Of a stretch of 6,177 nucleotides of DNA, positions 5,774 to 6,177 are shown piece by piece. Under the pieces are notes generated by a model. The model did not search any database. It was given only the letters and a program-made list of their open reading frames with translations, and was not told the DNA's origin. Made by a program: the position numbers and the translations under genes. The stretch spans positions 1-6,177 of the forward strand of contig JAQGJO010000127.1 of the NCBI GenBank assembly GCA_028290595.1. Direction: 5' to 3'. Origin of the DNA: Hyphomicrobiales bacterium (GTDB lineage Bacteria > Pseudomonadota > Alphaproteobacteria > Rhizobiales > Beijerinckiaceae). Every line of letters begins with the position of its first letter. Within the stretch, counting starts at the first letter, position 1.

Positions 5774-6177
5774 TTAGATGCGCGGGATAAGCTTGCCGAC
5801 CTTACCGCCCAGGCTCCAGGCGTCACTCACCGCATCAGCCACAATGCGACGCGGCGACGGCACGTAGTTCGCCATCTGGGCCAACACACCGGGCTTGCTC
5901 TCGGGCACATTGGCCGCCGGCACGAAGCCGACCGGGACGAGCGACGGACGCGGAGGAGCGACCGACGCCACGATGATTGCCGGCCGCGGCGGCGGCAGCA
6001 CACTGGCGACCTTCACAGCGGGCTTCTCGGTTTTGCGCTGCGCAAGCTTCGCATTGGCGCGTACCGCTTCAGACAGGGCGATCGACGGTCGTTTTGACAC
6101 GTCGCGCACCTCCGCCTCGAACCGTTCCGGACCGACCTTGGTGAGCGCGAAAGCCGTGATCTGCTCTGCCAGCCGCG
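5774..6177 (-). CDS. Hypothetical protein, C-terminal part with Pro/Ala-rich linker (5'-truncated by window end)
   Basis: The minus-strand frame is open from the window end to a TAA at 5774-5776, giving 133 residues of a protein that begins outside. A GTG at 6107-6109 could serve as a start, but the 22 codons upstream (including ALTKVGPERFEAEV) read like normal protein, so the gene is probably longer. The first 45 or so residues look helical and charged. The middle (about residues 50-96) is rich in Pro, Ala and Val with a degenerate doublet, VASVLPPPRP then VASVAPPRP. The end (about 98-133) is more ordered, with a short Gly-rich helix-like tail (SLGGKVGKLIPRI). The middle resembles a linker of a secreted or envelope protein, but no signal peptide can be seen because the N-terminus is missing. 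It lies 85 nt upstream of the antiporter on the same strand. I do not recognise the family. Confidence 0.6.
   Translation of the reverse strand, partial: RLAEQITAFALTKVGPERFEAEVRDVSKRPSIALSEAVRANAKLAQRKTEKPAVKVASVLPPPRPAIIVASVAPPRPSLVPVGFVPAANVPESKPGVLAQMANYVPSPRRIVADAVSDAWSLGGKVGKLIPRI

Overview
The window comes from a GC-rich alphaproteobacterium, most likely Rhizobiales of the Bradyrhizobium/Rhodopseudomonas/Xanthobacteraceae type. Codon use has strong G/C third positions, the first gene is an alphaproteobacterial COG4111-type NUDIX/winged-helix protein, and the 3574-3849 gap carries two hairpin repeat families that I recall as common between genes in these genomes. The assignment is inferred from gene types and repeats, not from a marker gene.

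Layout. (1) Bases 2-571, plus strand: the 3' part of a NUDIX-related transcriptional regulator whose beginning lies before the window. (2) Bases 687-3552, plus strand: a tight two-gene unit, a CaiB/BaiF class III CoA-transferase (687-1862) followed after 4 nt by an acetolactate-synthase-like thiamine-diphosphate enzyme that starts at a GTG (1867-3552). (3) Bases 3553-3858: a gap between convergent genes, filled by a nested inverted arrangement (A-B-spacer-B'-A') of two hairpin repeat families. (4) Bases 3859-5688, minus strand: a Kef-type CPA2 cation:proton antiporter with a C-terminal RCK/TrkA-N domain, started by TTG. (5) Bases 5774-6177, minus strand: the C-terminal part of an unrecognised protein with a Pro/Ala-rich linker, cut by the window end.

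How the genes fit together. The CoA-transferase and ThDP enzyme are almost certainly co-translated. The plausible scheme is that the transferase activates a carboxylic acid as its CoA thioester and the ThDP enzyme cleaves or makes a C-C bond next to a carbonyl, by analogy with formyl-CoA transferase/oxalyl-CoA decarboxylase. Neither protein carries the features that would make it Frc or Oxc, so the substrate is unknown. The antiporter is a separate housekeeping or stress function (K+ efflux/pH). The repeat block sits where transcription from both sides should end.

I see no tRNA, rRNA, CRISPR array, insertion-sequence transposase or phage gene. Most of the window is ordinary chromosomal sequence. 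The least explained parts are the substrate of the CoA-transferase/ThDP pair and the structured repeat block.
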